The notes: generated by a model not told the origin, from the sequence alone. A DNA stretch of 64,000 nucleotides from Mycocentrospora acerina (GCA_022701365.1 JAKUHH010000136.1:1-64000), one strand, 5' to 3'. Shown: positions 1 through 10,992, counted from the stretch's first letter. Numbers and translations are program-made.

Positions 1-53
1 CTTCTTCTTCTTCTTCTTCTTCTTCTTCTTCTTCTTCTTCTTCTTCTTCTTCT
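1..53. repeat. (CTT)n trinucleotide microsatellite
   Basis: Uninterrupted CTT/TTC repeat from the first base of the window to about base 53, so its true left end lies outside. It is followed by pyrimidine-rich non-coding sequence. No coding role is visible. Confidence 0.95.
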
Positions 54-377
54 CAGTCACCATCTCACCTCCTTTTTTCCATGGTGTTGAACCCCTCCTG
101 CAAGAGGTTCCTACCCATTAATACACTTGCAAATTTCAAGCAGTGTTACCAAGTGAACCAACTATCTCAGTCACACAGGCGAGAGAATCGTATAAACTGC
201 CAAGTTAATAACATATCCTTTTCTATTACACTTTGTTCAAATATGTGTATATTAATGTATGTACTTGTACTGGTAACAACTGTCAAATATTCGAAGACTT
301 CAAAACACTTCATCAACAAGACAAAGGGGTTGTACTATCTGCAGGAACTAAGAGCCCCGAAAATTATATAGGGACGA
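54..377. other. Non-coding stretch downstream of the DUF1989 gene
   Basis: About 320 bases of mixed composition with no frame resembling a protein. It lies 3' of the minus-strand DUF1989 gene and probably contains that gene's 3' UTR and terminator. I see no RNA gene or repeat in it. Confidence 0.5.
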
Positions 378-2235
378 CTAAGAAAAGGATTTGGCTGGGG
401 TAGAGGTACCTCCGCTGCGAACCTCGAGTTTCTTGGGCTTCTTCTTTGGCTTCGATTCCGTGGGCTTTGTCTCGTCCTCAGCTATGGTGTTGGTGTTGGT
501 GTTGTCTGCAGCTTGTGGCACCTCCTCAGATTTGGTATCTGCATTGTCATTCTCTTTCCCGGGCGTGGGATCCTTCCCCTCTAGATTATCTTTTGTCTCT
601 GTCTCCGTGCCCACCTCTACTTCCTTCTCAGCTTGCTTCTTCGTCTCCCCAACCACATCCACACTACTCTTCTTGCCTGCCTTCCCTCCAGATTTAGATT
701 CAACATCACCTCCATCCTTCTTCACCTTGACATCCGCATTCGAAGCGGCGAGATCCTCCCCCTCTGCATCCTCAACCATAAAGTTCGCCGCCATACAGCG
801 CCCCCCGTTCTGCGGCCCAACATCCATGGGACACGCGCTAAACACAACGACAACATCGCGCTCGGCGCGGAACCGCACAAAACTCCTCTTCTTAGCCGTC
901 GGCGCAGCAACAGACAACGTCGCCCCTTTGGCGCCCGTGCCACTGGTAGTCTGCCCCGACGCGGGTACCTCTAACGGAGCATTCATGAACAAATGTAGCG
1001 GTGTAGGCGCAATGTTGACACTGATATCTGCTCCTACGGCTTTTGCGCCAGTTAGTCCAGACTTTTCATTCATTTCCTTGAGCGCGAGGACGAGGTTTTC
1101 GGCGCAACTGCCGTGCTCGGCGGGGGTGTCGACGCCTAGTGTTGCGTAGAGGTTTGCGTCGCATGCTGCGGTGAGGGTGTCGTGCGCGCCTGGGGTAGTG
1201 TCCTCGATTAGTGTGACGATGGGGTTGCGGAGGTTGGTGAGGAGGGTGTCGTCGACGGAGGGGACGAGCTTGTGGGATGAGGCGCGCGTGTGGGGCAGGG
1301 AGAGGTATTCCATGGCTGCTAGGGGGGTCTTGTTGGGGTTGAGCTGGGAGTAGGCGTTGTAGACGGCGTAGACGGAGGATGCGTAGCCGGAGCCTGTTGC
1401 TGCTGTTTGGGGGGTCAGTTTTGGTGTAATCAAATCATTGTAGATTAGAGCTGTAAGAAATGAACGTACCAGCAATAGTCCCCGCCCCGACTGGCGTCTT
1501 CGAAAAATCATACAGTTGTTCTGCATAGCTCTTATTCGGGTCTCTGTAGTGACTCGACTTGAAGGCGCTGACAATACTGGTAGAGTCGACATTGGGGACA
1601 TAGCTTGAGAACCCTTGACCCGTTGGGAGGTAAGAAGACCACTTTTTTGTTTTGGCTTCGTTTTGTGCTTTCTCGGCTTCCGTATCTACCTTTGGTTCTG
1701 TGCTTGATTCGTTTGTTTTACCCTTTGAGCGGTAAGGTATCGAGGGGAGGTAAGATGCCCAAGTACGTTTGGAGCGTGGGTTTGTTGGGCTTGAGGCTGA
1801 GGTCTCAGCTTGGGATGGTGCGTCTTTAGTTTCTTCTTTGACCTCTCCCTCTTTGGATATCTCTTCTTTGGACGCGTCATCCGTGGACGCTTCAATCTTT
1901 GCGACGTCCTCCTTTGGTGTTTCTTCTTTCGATACCACTTTTTCTTCGGCTGTGATCTCCGTCTTCTCCTCATCGCTTATCTTTTTGGTATCATTTTTCA
2001 GTCTGTATGCGCTTTTCTTAGAATCTTCTCCACTATTCTGCTCTAGGTCCTCAGCTTCTTGTTGTGCTGCGTCTTTCTCGTTCATTTCTTCCTCCTCTGG
2101 TGGCGCACCTAGAGTGAATGCCCACATACTAATCACCTGCTGTCCATAGGTATTGATGACCTTGATTGTCCTGCCCCTCGGCACAAATGTCGCAACGCCA
2201 TGGCGTGCGGGGATAGTTTGCAACTCTCCTGACAT
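378..2235 (-). CDS. DUF1989 (urea carboxylase-associated family) protein with long charged insert and tail
   Basis: Two exons. Exon 1 runs 2235 to 1470 and the donor is GTACGT at 1469. Exon 2 starts at about 1393-1402, where three in-phase CAG acceptors occur in tandem, and ends at 378. The start is MSGELQTIPARHG; the frame is open further 5' but has no ATG. The DUF1989 fold is split. Its N-terminal strand region (IPARHG, FVPRGRTIKVIN, VISMWAF) comes first, then about 150 residues rich in Lys, Glu, Ser and Thr, then a conserved YLPS/GQGFSSYVPN segment. The C-terminal half follows: MEYLSLPHTRAS, an EDTTPGAHDTLTAACD motif, the CAENLVLAL helix and an ACPMD segment with a downstream Cys. A Lys/Glu-rich tail of about 100 residues ends the protein. 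Bacterial relatives are linked to urea carboxylase and aminomethyl-type chemistry. The substrate here is unknown. Confidence 0.85.
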
Positions 2236-3375
2236 GTTTGTTGCCAAGTTTGTTCCTACTTGAAGCACGCTCTTCCTGTGATAATCTCTGGACGTGGAAA
2301 TGATGAGAGGAGTGAGAAAAGACAATGGATTTTACAATTAGATATTGTTTCAGTTGTTTTGGGCCTTTTCGAAAGATGTAGAAGACGATACCGGGGGCAA
2401 GGCGGTCGTGCACATTTATCATACACTGTTAGGACGGCTTGAAAGGCGATAGAAATGCCTATCCTAGGTCAATATGACGTATTAGCCTCCAGCCCAAAAG
2501 TTCCTCGTCCAACAACTTTGCAATATGCATAACACCCTTGGAAAAAACACTCCCGCGCGTCCATGTTGCTGGTGATGGAATGGATGACGCAGCGGTGACA
2601 ACCGGTTTTGAGCGCGGGTATAGTTGCAACGCGGCACGGCTGCTTCTGCCTCGTCCAAACCATCTAGCCAGCCTCCAGATTGAAGTACCTTTTTTGCTAT
2701 AGTAAATGGTACAGTCCAGCGCCTCTTTGAGATTTACCCCACACTGGCATCGATCTACATACATGCAGATCTGTGCAGCAGCTGAAAGCACGTGCTGTTG
2801 AGGTGGATATCGAAGCTCGTGCTGTTTCGAAGAACTAATTATAGAGATTGGATGCCTCACTCCAACTCCCAGATGTTTGAACACCTGTTCGTCTGCCAAT
2901 CTCACTCAAGAAGCCTCTATTTTAGACGATTTTTAGTTCATTAACACACGCCATCAACTGTAGCCGCACCATAGTTTGGTCGACCAGGATGCTTACGACA
3001 AACGATGCCGAAACCCCAGAACCGTTGCTGGATTCGGCCGTTCGATTGGCTGAGGTACTGATGTCATTCACTGGCCTGAGCACTTTCACATGTCAAGCCT
3101 CTAGCCTCAGGCAATGTGGGGCCGTCCGCTCTGTCTTCACGTCGCAGGACCTTCTACGCTTTACCTCAGTCTTCGTTTATTAAGCTAAAGGCCCCTCGAA
3201 GCACATGCCATCTGGTAGTTGATCAAAGTTTAATCCTCTTGCGCTTTGTCCTACACCTCGTTGCCTGCCAAGTCCTTCAACTACAGCCGCGCTCGTTCAA
3301 CGTCGTTCTCACCTGACCATTCGATCCTGCCATTCGTATCAACCACGGGGATTACGCGTCTTCGAAAACCACAAC
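2236..3375. other. Intergenic region between divergent DUF1989 and HTH genes
   Basis: About 1.1 kb with only short, unconvincing frames on both strands. It must hold the promoters of the minus-strand DUF1989 gene and the plus-strand HTH gene, but I see no clear TATA box or repeat. A small unrecognised gene cannot be excluded around 2459-2905 (minus), whose frame has no homology I recognise. Confidence 0.5.
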
Positions 3376-3960
3376 ATGGACGTCGAGACAAGTCCTGGAG
3401 CGAGGAGAGCACTGAGCCTACTGTTTGGCATACCAGATCGCTTCAATGACTTTTGTCACATGGACCAAATCACCTTTGTTCAACTGGCAGACTGGATACT
3501 CGCCAACGTCACCTCGAAACTTTCCACCGACATCAGCGTAGAGGAGAGCCTCCTCGTGTTCCTCGACATCGTTGCCCAAGGGAACAGCTTCAGCGATGCT
3601 GCGTACAACTGGAATCATGATGTCCAGCTGACACACGGGTATGCCAAGCCAAGCCTTCCGCATTGCCGCAGCTGACAAGTCAACTTTAGGATATTTCTCA
3701 ACGTTTTGAACGCGTTAACAGTCTTGCGCGAGAGCAGAGCGATTTCTTCCGAATGTCCTTCTCTCAATGCGACAAAGGCCCGTTGGCGTATTGCAAAGGC
3801 ATGGCGACCGGGCCGATCCAAGACTAGCTCTCAGGAATCAATGAGGGTCGGAGATGATGGCGTTTCGGGTGACGGGCTCGAGGTGAACCAAGAAAGCCTC
3901 AAGCAAGCGCTGCTAGCGCTGAACAATTTCATTTACGAACAAGGCGAGTTTGACGATTGA
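3376..3960 (+). CDS. Small protein with Harbinger-transposase-type helix-turn-helix (DUF8040-like)
   Basis: Two exons, 3376-3638 and 3690-3960, joined across a 51-nt intron with GTATGC donor, CTGAC branch site and TTTAG acceptor, giving 177 aa. The start is the first ATG of the frame. Residues about 30-105 follow the pattern of the N-terminal HTH region found before fungal Harbinger/DDE nucleases: a DQITFVQLADWI helix, then SVEESLLVFLDIVAQG, then a recognition-helix-like FLNVLNALTVL. The order fits the family pattern of 'sVEeqLaiFL.ilahG....f..vLnAL'. No DDE nuclease follows; the protein ends after a polar linker and a C-terminal helix (SLKQALLALNNFIYEQG). It is therefore either a domesticated DNA-binding fragment or a leftover of a transposon gene. 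It converges on the minus-strand HTH gene at 4179. The family assignment is by pattern only. Confidence 0.6.
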
Positions 3961-4178
3961 TGAGTGTATGGAGTTTCTGCATCTCCGGCGTTGGTTGGGT
4001 TTGGCGTTCTTGGCAACAATCACGAAAAGGGATTGGCTCGTGTTGCATGGATAAGGCGATTGAGACGGAGTATGTCCACGACCTAGTTTCGATAAATATG
4101 ATTCGATTATGCGACTTCGGTCTTTCCTCTCCGAAACGCGTGCTCCTGCCATGTCGTGCTCCACACCTCCCAGCTCCA

Positions 4179-4847
4179 TCAACCCTCCAGTGCGACAGGC
4201 TCCACAATCCTCTTCCCCAGCGCAGCTAGCCTGCCTCTCTTTATCCCAAGCGCATCTTCAATCCTGCTGTCTGGCTCGCCGCGCACCTGTCTCATCAAGG
4301 CCAACTGTATCGTCCCAGCATCTGCATATTTGCGTCCACTAAAGCCTCTTCTACCAACTTCTCTGAGCTCGTCCTCAGCTTCATCTGCTATCCGCTGCCT
4401 TGCCTCAAGCGCTCGCAAAACGGGATTGTTCCTCAGCCCGGGAAACGCTGACGGTGGCGGGGCCTGCATCATATCTGATGGCAAGGCAGAAGATGGATTG
4501 CGGCGAGGATCGAACTCGGAGGTTGACGTGTTGGAGTAGTGAGGATTTGGCTGCACGGCGCCGAGAGTGTTGAGTCGAGATGCGAAAGCGGGGTCACGGG
4601 CATCGAGCTCTATTGCTGCATTCGGTTGTTAGCAGAGCCCCAGAATATTTTCCTTGACTCGCGCACCCTGAGTTTTCATCTCTGTAGCCTGTAGTGGCGG
4701 ATGTACTGAAGGCCCTGGAGCGATTGGCGCTGCTCGAGGCGCAGAGGACACCGGCGGACGCGTAGTCGTACTCGGAGGGGATCGAGTAGGATATTTGCGT
4801 GCAGCTGCACCAGCGGCGCTGGCGCCTTTGGAGGCCGAAGAACCCAT
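4179..4847 (-). CDS. Conserved ascomycete HTH-type protein with N-myristoylation signal
   Basis: Exon 1 runs 4847-4667 and exon 2 runs 4615-4179. The 51-nt intron has a GTGCGC donor, a TGCTAAC branch site and a GCAG acceptor. The product is 205 aa. It starts MGSSASKG, a consensus N-myristoylation signal (Gly2, Ser6), so membrane attachment is likely. A Pro/Ala/Ser-rich disordered stretch of about 50 residues follows. Then comes an ELDARDPAFASRL segment, another low-complexity linker, and a C-terminal helical domain with RNNPVLRALEARQRIADEA and a DAGTIQLALMRQVRGE...IEDALGIKRGRLAALG helix-turn-helix-like end. I recognise this architecture as a conserved but functionally uncharacterised filamentous-fungal family. 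It lies just downstream of the DAHP synthase gene on the same strand, with 167 bp between them. Confidence 0.75.
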
Positions 4848-5014
4848 GATGTTGGTGTGAATGCGTTTTGTGTTGTTCAAGTGTTGTGACGTTGCTGGTC
4901 GAAGTTTATCTTTGTCATCATCACGCTTGCATGTCTTAAATTCTGAGAAGTGAAATGTCATTTGCTCATGTCGTAGACTCATGTCGTCATAGTGCACTTT
5001 TTAAATCGCGTCGC

Positions 5015-6624
5015 CTACAACTCGTTGTCTTCACGGTAATGACCCGCGACCAGGAATGCCAACTCCAACGCTTGCTTCTCGTTCAGTCGAGGATCGCAAA
5101 AAGTCGTGTAGTTTAGGCTCAGATCCTCGTCTACAAGTCCCTCACTTCCACCCGTGCATTCTGTGACCGCGTCACCAGTGAGCTCAAGATGCATGCCGCC
5201 CAGGAAAGAGCCGTGCTGCTTGTGAATTTTGAGTGCGGAAGAAAGCTCTGAGAAGATGCTGTTGAAGGATCGAGTTTTGATGCCTGTCGGCGTGCTGCGT
5301 GTGTTGCTACATGGTGTCAATTTGAATTTCGATAATCCGTATAGAATGACTTACCCGTGCATTGGGTCACACTGCCAAACCACAACATGTCCACTTTGCT
5401 TGACAGCCTCGATGTGCGATCCGAGCATGGATTCCACCTTTTCTGCACCGTAACGTGTGATCAAAGTGACCTTTCCAATTTCCTTGGAAGGGTTCACAAT
5501 GTCAAGCAGCTGCACCAACTCATCGTTCTTCATTGAGGGTCCAACCTTGATTCCGATTGGGTTCTCAATTCCACGGAAGTACTCCACATGCCCTCCATCG
5601 ATCTGGCGCGTGCGGTCTCCAATCCAGATGAAGTGCGCTGAGACGTTGTACCAGCCTCGACCATCGCTTGATGGCTTTCTAGGCTGGTAGCCGGCTGGGT
5701 GCCTGAGCCTTCTCGTCAAGCTCTGCTCATATTCGAGTACAAGGCCCTCGTGGCTGGTGAAGAGATCTACCGTTTGTAGCTGTCCTGAGGTGTCTGCACC
5801 GATTGTCTTCATAAAGCGAAGCGAGTCCGAGATGCTGTGAACAATTGTTTGGTACTTTGACTGCAGCTCCTTGTCCCGGACGTGTCCAAGACCCCAGTCC
5901 AATGGGTTGTGCAGATCGGCAATACCACTTGCCAGCTGTCCACGAATGTAGTTCAGCGTCGTGGCGGAATGGAAGTATGCGCTCACTAGCCTTTCTGGGT
6001 CCACTGTGCGATTATCCGGGTCGTATCCGTTAAGAATGTCACCTCGGAAGCTAGGAATCTCTTTACCGTCCACAATCTCAGTTGGGCTTGATCTTGGCTT
6101 TGCATACTGTCCAGCTATGCGACCAATACGAATTACGGGCTTGTTAGATCCCCAGATTAGAACCAAACTCATCTGCAGAAGAAGTTTGACCTTGGCGTCA
6201 ATTGGGTTTTCGGCACAGTAGGAAAACAATTCAGCACAGTCGCCGCCCTGAAGGAGGAATGACTTCCCCAGCGCAGCATCGCGGAGACTTGACTTTAACC
6301 TGATAATTTCTGTAGGTGTCACGATCGGCGGGAGTCCCGACAATTTTGCCAGAGCTGAATTTGCGGCTGCTTGGTCCTCGTACGTGACCACTTGCTTGAT
6401 GGGCTTGGATCGCCATGCTTTTACTACGTTAATAGAGAAACACGACAGCTGAAGTTTGTCTTACATGCAGGCGACCAGTCCTCAGAATCGTCGCTCACGG
6501 GTGGTGCGAGTTGAGTTTGGTTTGCAACTTGCGCCTGTTCTGTCTGTTTTGGTGTTGTGCCGCTGGAAGCCGCCATGTACTGGGCGACGTAGTTTGTCAA
6601 CTTTGCATGAGTTTCGTCGCTCAT
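5015..6624 (-). CDS. Class II (plant-type) 3-deoxy-7-phosphoheptulonate synthase
   Basis: Three exons (6624-6465, 6417-5355, 5306-5015) give 504 aa; the introns are 47 and 48 nt. The enzyme condenses phosphoenolpyruvate with erythrose 4-phosphate to DAHP, the first step of the shikimate pathway. Class II hallmarks are present. LLQGGDCAELF carries the metal-binding Cys; RIGRIAGQYAKPRS is followed by a substrate-binding region; DWGLGHVRD and SHEGLVLEYEQSLTR come next. GDRTRQIDGGHVEYFRGI and IGIKVGPSM are intact, as are WQCDPMHGN, GGMHLELTGD..TECTGG with metal ligands His and Glu, and YTTFCDPRLN with the Asp ligand. The N-terminal 50 residues are Gln/Thr-rich and variable. Ascomycetes often keep this enzyme beside class I Aro3/Aro4 types, and it can serve primary or secondary metabolism. 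The gene diverges from HYPK with 513 bp between starts. Function is confident from motifs. Confidence 0.95.
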
Positions 6625-7137
6625 TGTACTGTACGTCTTGTTAGGCGAATAGTTTGAGGGATGTGGCTGTGATCAGCAATAGAAAGGGCGAGAGAATATT
6701 TTATGACTAACAAAACGCTTTGAGTCACTTGTGTGGTTGAGCAAGTGGAATGATGAAAAAGCGACGTGAACGAAGGACAGGTTGCACACAATCTTGACAA
6801 AAAATAGAGTCACGCGCAAGAAACATCTAAACTTACCAGAATCTCGGGCTGTTGCCAAGCTATCACTCTGACCGAGGCTTGCAAGAACTGTGTGGGTGGA
6901 GGAGAGGATAGTCTCAAAGATCTTGCAAGTTTGGTGGAGAAAGAAAACACATTCCTTGCGCAAGACCAATACGATGAACGAATCACGGTCACTCTCTTTT
7001 CTCATTGGATAGTACCTGGATCTCCGTCCATCCTTTGCCCCGCACTAGTTTTGCCTGTAGGCGACCATAGATTATAGCCCGTGTCCTCAATCTACCAGTA
7101 TTAATTGCTTTCAACTTGCCTGAGCTCAACTATCACA
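6625..7137. promoter_or_regulatory. Divergent promoter region of DAHP synthase and HYPK genes
   Basis: 513 bp between the two start codons, with no convincing coding frame. It must contain both promoters and both 5' UTRs. No TATA box is obvious at a conventional distance. GT/AG pairs near 6640-6835 could mark a 5'-UTR intron of the DAHP synthase transcript, but sequence alone cannot show that. Confidence 0.5.
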
Positions 7138-7573
7138 ATGGCTGAACCGCAACCTACGACTATTGCTGAGGGTGCTGCTGATCCCCACGCGCCAACAAGT
7201 ACCGCCGAGGATCGCAAAACTGCTGCAGCGTTGTCGAGACTCGATGTATCCGATGAAACAGGAGAGAAGAAAGACATTGACAGCAAGGCATTGAACAAGG
7301 CGATGAACGGTCTGGCCGTCAAAGACCAAAAGACTGCAGAAAAGACCGTCAAGATTGAGACATCAGACGTTGCACTTGTGGTGCGTAGACTATTAAATCA
7401 GAACAATTGAGGAGCCGATCAAATAAAGCTATTATCACTGAACTGCAGGCGCTGACGACTAACGTCAGGTATCGGAACTTGAGCTGTCGAAACAGAAGGC
7501 GACGGAACTGCTCCGCGCATATGATGGCAATGCTGTGAAGGCTATCACAGCTTTTGTTAACGGCGAGGCTTGA
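7138..7573 (+). CDS. HYPK-like NAC-alpha UBA-domain protein (NatA partner)
   Basis: Exons 7138-7380 and 7469-7573, with an 88-nt intron (GTGCGT donor, CTAAC branch site, GTCAG acceptor), give 115 aa. The N-terminal 60 residues are acidic and Ala/Thr-rich and probably disordered. They are followed by a Lys-rich helix (KALNKAMNGLAVKDQKTAEK) and a C-terminal NAC-alpha-type UBA domain. That domain reads DVALVVSELELSKQKATELL, then a short link, then AVKAITAFVN, and aligns with the human HYPK end (EDVELIM..MEISR..AER.LREH..NVVEALIALTN). In other organisms HYPK binds the Naa10/Naa15 N-terminal acetyltransferase NatA at the ribosome and modulates it. Length and layout match the family. Confidence 0.88.
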
Positions 7574-8872
7574 ATGATCTTCACTCTTATAAGATATTTA
7601 AGTATCAGTCTGATGATCTGTTTGTATTTTGGAGGCAACTCAACGCTGTCATAAGACGGTGCATTTGTAGGTATGGGTTGAAGAATAAAATATATCAAAG
7701 AACGGCAAAGCTGCTGTCATGCATTTCAGTTGTGGTACCGAGAACGCTCTGGACTGGAAGAATAAGAAACTGGAATCATGAAATATAGTTTATGGGCTCA
7801 CTCGGATTATTCTCTTGAGGACACTAAATTCCCAAATACTTTGTGTGGATTGTAACTTAACTGCCTTCCGCTGTGAATATCGCCCATTAGAGGCAAAGCA
7901 AGGATATCATGTGTACTGTAAACATTTGAGATACGCCCACACTTATTTTGGATATAATTCCGTTACTAAATATCATGCCCGCAGTATTCAATTGTCGTCG
8001 CTAGTCACAACTGCAAGGTGCGTCCCCTGGACCAAGATACACTGTGTCGCAAAACAGGTTTTCAGTACAGACCTCTCGACTTTCTCCCTCTCAAATCTAC
8101 GGACCAATAGTCAATGTCCCGCTGTTCGGCAAGTAATTCTTTCATAGGGTAAAGGCTTCTGATAAATATCAATGCAGTGTTGATAAAGCTGTCGACTGTT
8201 TTGTCGAAGACTTGAGATAACCCCAGCGACGCCAACACAACGAGAGATAGTTCCATTGTTAGATACCAACAGTTTCGATACCAACACATCGATGCCCACA
8301 GAATATCCTAATCTCAGAAACCTAAAATTTTAAATGTAGAGAAGAAGAAGCAGCAGCAGGAGAAGGAGAACAAGGAAAGTTGTAGATATTCAGAGAATAG
8401 GAAGAGCACCTCACTCTCCCGCTACCTCAAAGCCACCTTCGCTGGATTCTATATATTAGGCACTCCTTCCCGATGATACTAAGCATCCCCGCCCTCAATG
8501 AATCGATTTCCAATGTCCCAAATTCTGCCACTCCATATTTAGCTTCTCTTTTTGCGCCTCGACCCCCAGCAATCCCAGTTTAAACAAATTCGCGCCATGT
8601 ATTTTGTATAGTACTCAGCGAATACGTTGTTTCCTCTTGCGCAGTCTAAGATTATCTACGCCATATGGCACGTCTATTGTGTTTTCTTCGGGGTGAATCG
8701 CGCGTGATAAGGTTCTCGCAACTGAACAAGTATGTATACTTTCTTCGGGGTGTGCAACAATAACTAAGTCGTTTCTTGTGCTTTGGAGCAAGCAAAAATA
8801 CAATGCACTTATCAACAATGCGGGAAGCTGTTTGAAACTTTCTGGGCCTCTGTATGTACTAATTCCAGCTCT
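7574..8872. other. 1.3-kb intergenic region
   Basis: It lies between the 3' ends of HYPK (+) and the DUF7580 gene (-). Frames here are short and look random. A purine-only tract near 8339-8378 (GAA/GCA/GGA triplets) is the only compositional oddity. Both 3' UTRs must lie here. Confidence 0.5.
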
Positions 8873-10660
8873 TTATCCCATGGCAGCTACAGTCTGGAAG
8901 TGTTTCATACATGCCTCTAACGGTCGCACCACATTGCTGATAATCTCACCTCTCCAGTTCGTTTCTCTATTTGCTGCGCCCATAAAACACCACTTAACAG
9001 CTGTCGCGTAATCATCTCCGCCTTCACCGCTCACACTGCCAGACCACTTCAACGCAGCCATTACATCGAAGGCGTGTTTGGCCACGGCATCGTCGGTTGA
9101 TGGGTACTTCTTGCGCAGGGGATGGTCCTCTAACCGACGACCAAAGCATAGTTCTAGGAGGAGTATGCCAAGGGAGTAAAAATTACAGTCTTCCGTGGAG
9201 GAATCAATGTGAGGGAGATGAGTGTGGTCGTGTGGGAAGCCTTGTCGGATGAAAGGCTCGCTGTACGAAATGATGGAGCTGTCGTTATCGGAAAGGAAGA
9301 ACATGACATCCTCCTTGCAGAGGCCTGTCTTCAGCCAGGGCGTAGATTGGAGTTGTCCGACTGATGAAGCAACAAGAAGCGCAATCGAGTAGCGTTGGCG
9401 CCGCGATAGGTGGCCTTCAAAGTCATAAGAGAGCATGTGGTCAAGCGTGATAGGGCTATTTCCAAAATTCTGCCTTTTTTGAATGATCGGATGAAGATGG
9501 AAGATTTCATCGTCATGACTGATAATGCCCATACATTTTCCGCACTCTTTGTCACCTAATAGCCGACATAACTGTACGTTGTGGTCAATTAACAGCTCTA
9601 CTTCTATCTTTGGTACAGTGGGTGCGGGTGTTTCGAAATCTACTTTCTTCCGTCTCGAAGTTGTGGGTGATGAAATAGCAGTCGGCGTGGGCAGGGCTGT
9701 TGGTTGGCACTGAAGGGTTGGTGGCGAGGATGTGGCGGCATCCAGCGACTTCTGAGTAAAGGAACACCCCAGCATATGGCCGCAGCTAACCTCTCGCCAG
9801 TGCCATGACGTACTGCCATGTGCTGAAGGAGCAACGAACATGAGGATAATTTCAAAACACACTTCTGTGATTGTCCGATGCTCCAGTCGTAAATTTGCGA
9901 AGTGGTATTGCTGACATGAGCACTGCCAGGCATTCTGCAGCGCCTTGAATAGCAAATCTGATTTCTTTGAAACTTTTCTGAATGCTGATTCCAACACAGA
10001 TGTCTGCTTGGTATACCCAGGTGTGGCATCTTGGAGTGCAGAGACTCTGTCGCTAGAGTTCAAGAGCTTCTCTAGACGTTCGTTGCATTCTTTGAGTTGA
10101 TCGAACAGATCATTCCTAATCTTTTCCCCGATACTAAACTTTGTTCGAAATAACTCATAGTCCAACCTACCCTTGGCAACAGAAAGCTTCGAAGGCCTCG
10201 CAGGTGGCTGAGGGCTTGCCGATCGGCTGAAGCTCCGTCGTTTCGATTCTGGTATCAAGAGCTTGTCCTGCACATTCTCCTTATCAAACCCCAACTCTTT
10301 CTTCAGATCCCCGGCGATCTCGTTCATCTGAGTAATAGTATCCAGGTACAGTTGATACGACTCATGCAGCCTGCTTTCCAATCGTTCCTGCAGCGCTACA
10401 TCGCCCCATTTTGGTCCGCCTGGGTTCGCAATGAGCTTCGCGACTTCATCCGCATCCGGGATGAGTGGTAATAAAAGCTCCCTCAGATTCTTCTTGTATA
10501 GAATCTCGTGAAATTGGATGTCGCGCTGGCATTTAGTGTATTCCTTCCGGATCCGCCAAAAGAAGCCCCCGACTTTCGCAACGTCGCGCCAGTGCTCGAT
10601 GCCGATTAGGAGCAGCGGAAAGGCGCCAAGAACGGCACCTGCTACCTCAAGTCCGCTCAT
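8873..10660 (-). CDS. DUF7580 family protein (helical N-terminus, degenerate kinase-like C-terminus)
   Basis: Single exon, 595 aa, with a true ATG. The N-terminus opens with SGLEVAGAVLGAFPLLLIGI, a hydrophobic helix, followed by an all-helical domain of about 230 residues (WRIRKEYTKCQRDI, LRELLLPLIPDADEV, GPKWGDVALQERL, SYQLYLDTI). This is the usual start of the fungal DUF7580 family. A variable Ser/Thr/Pro linker sits around residue 320. The C-terminal half resembles a protein-kinase C-lobe: RYSIALLVASSVGQLQSTPW, then NFYSLGILLLELCFGRRLED in the position of helix F. No HRD or DFG catalytic motif is visible, so activity is unlikely. Related proteins occur beside NLR/HET-type genes. This one is divergent from a zinc-finger/ankyrin gene 332 bp away, which suggests a shared role in cell-death or self/non-self signalling. 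That role is inferred. Confidence 0.85.
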   Translation of the reverse strand: MSGLEVAGAVLGAFPLLLIGIEHWRDVAKVGGFFWRIRKEYTKCQRDIQFHEILYKKNLRELLLPLIPDADEVAKLIANPGGPKWGDVALQERLESRLHESYQLYLDTITQMNEIAGDLKKELGFDKENVQDKLLIPESKRRSFSRSASPQPPARPSKLSVAKGRLDYELFRTKFSIGEKIRNDLFDQLKECNERLEKLLNSSDRVSALQDATPGYTKQTSVLESAFRKVSKKSDLLFKALQNAWQCSCQQYHFANLRLEHRTITEVCFEIILMFVAPSAHGSTSWHWREVSCGHMLGCSFTQKSLDAATSSPPTLQCQPTALPTPTAISSPTTSRRKKVDFETPAPTVPKIEVELLIDHNVQLCRLLGDKECGKCMGIISHDDEIFHLHPIIQKRQNFGNSPITLDHMLSYDFEGHLSRRQRYSIALLVASSVGQLQSTPWLKTGLCKEDVMFFLSDNDSSIISYSEPFIRQGFPHDHTHLPHIDSSTEDCNFYSLGILLLELCFGRRLEDHPLRKKYPSTDDAVAKHAFDVMAALKWSGSVSGEGGDDYATAVKWCFMGAANRETNWRGEIISNVVRPLEACMKHFQTVAAMG

Positions 10661-10992
10661 AGAGCAGTGGAAAATAATGTCAACAAGATGGGTGATTTGG
10701 GATGAGTTGGAGACAGATATTGGGAGTCAGAAGGCTGAGATGTGCGAAGGGCATTGCACGCGTCTATTCCCCCCACTTTTCGTCCCCAAATGTAACTTGC
10801 GCCGCCTTGCATCACCTCCACGTCGCCAACAGCGGTCAGGCTTTCAAGAGCGTTCGCATCTGACTCTTAACCACTGTTCCTATTGTTAGTTCATGCAATT
10901 TAGAAATCCGAATTGTCCTTGAAAACCAATTCAAAAATCCGAGCGCTAGGCTGTCGTTCGCTGTGAACCAATCTTTCGATCACCAGACGACG
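10661..10992. promoter_or_regulatory. Shared divergent promoter of the DUF7580 and ankyrin genes
   Basis: 332 bp separate the two ATG codons. The frame of the ankyrin gene continues open upstream to 10963 but begins there with GTG, so I place that start at 10993. No repeat or clear TATA box is seen. The shortness of the region argues for co-regulation. Confidence 0.5.

Noticed and set aside
391..1149. Long plus-strand open frame
   Set aside because: It is the antisense shadow of the DUF1989 gene; composition and lack of domain similarity show that.
10963..10992. Ten extra N-terminal residues for the ankyrin gene
   Set aside because: The frame begins with GTG there; the first ATG is at 10993 and fits the family start.
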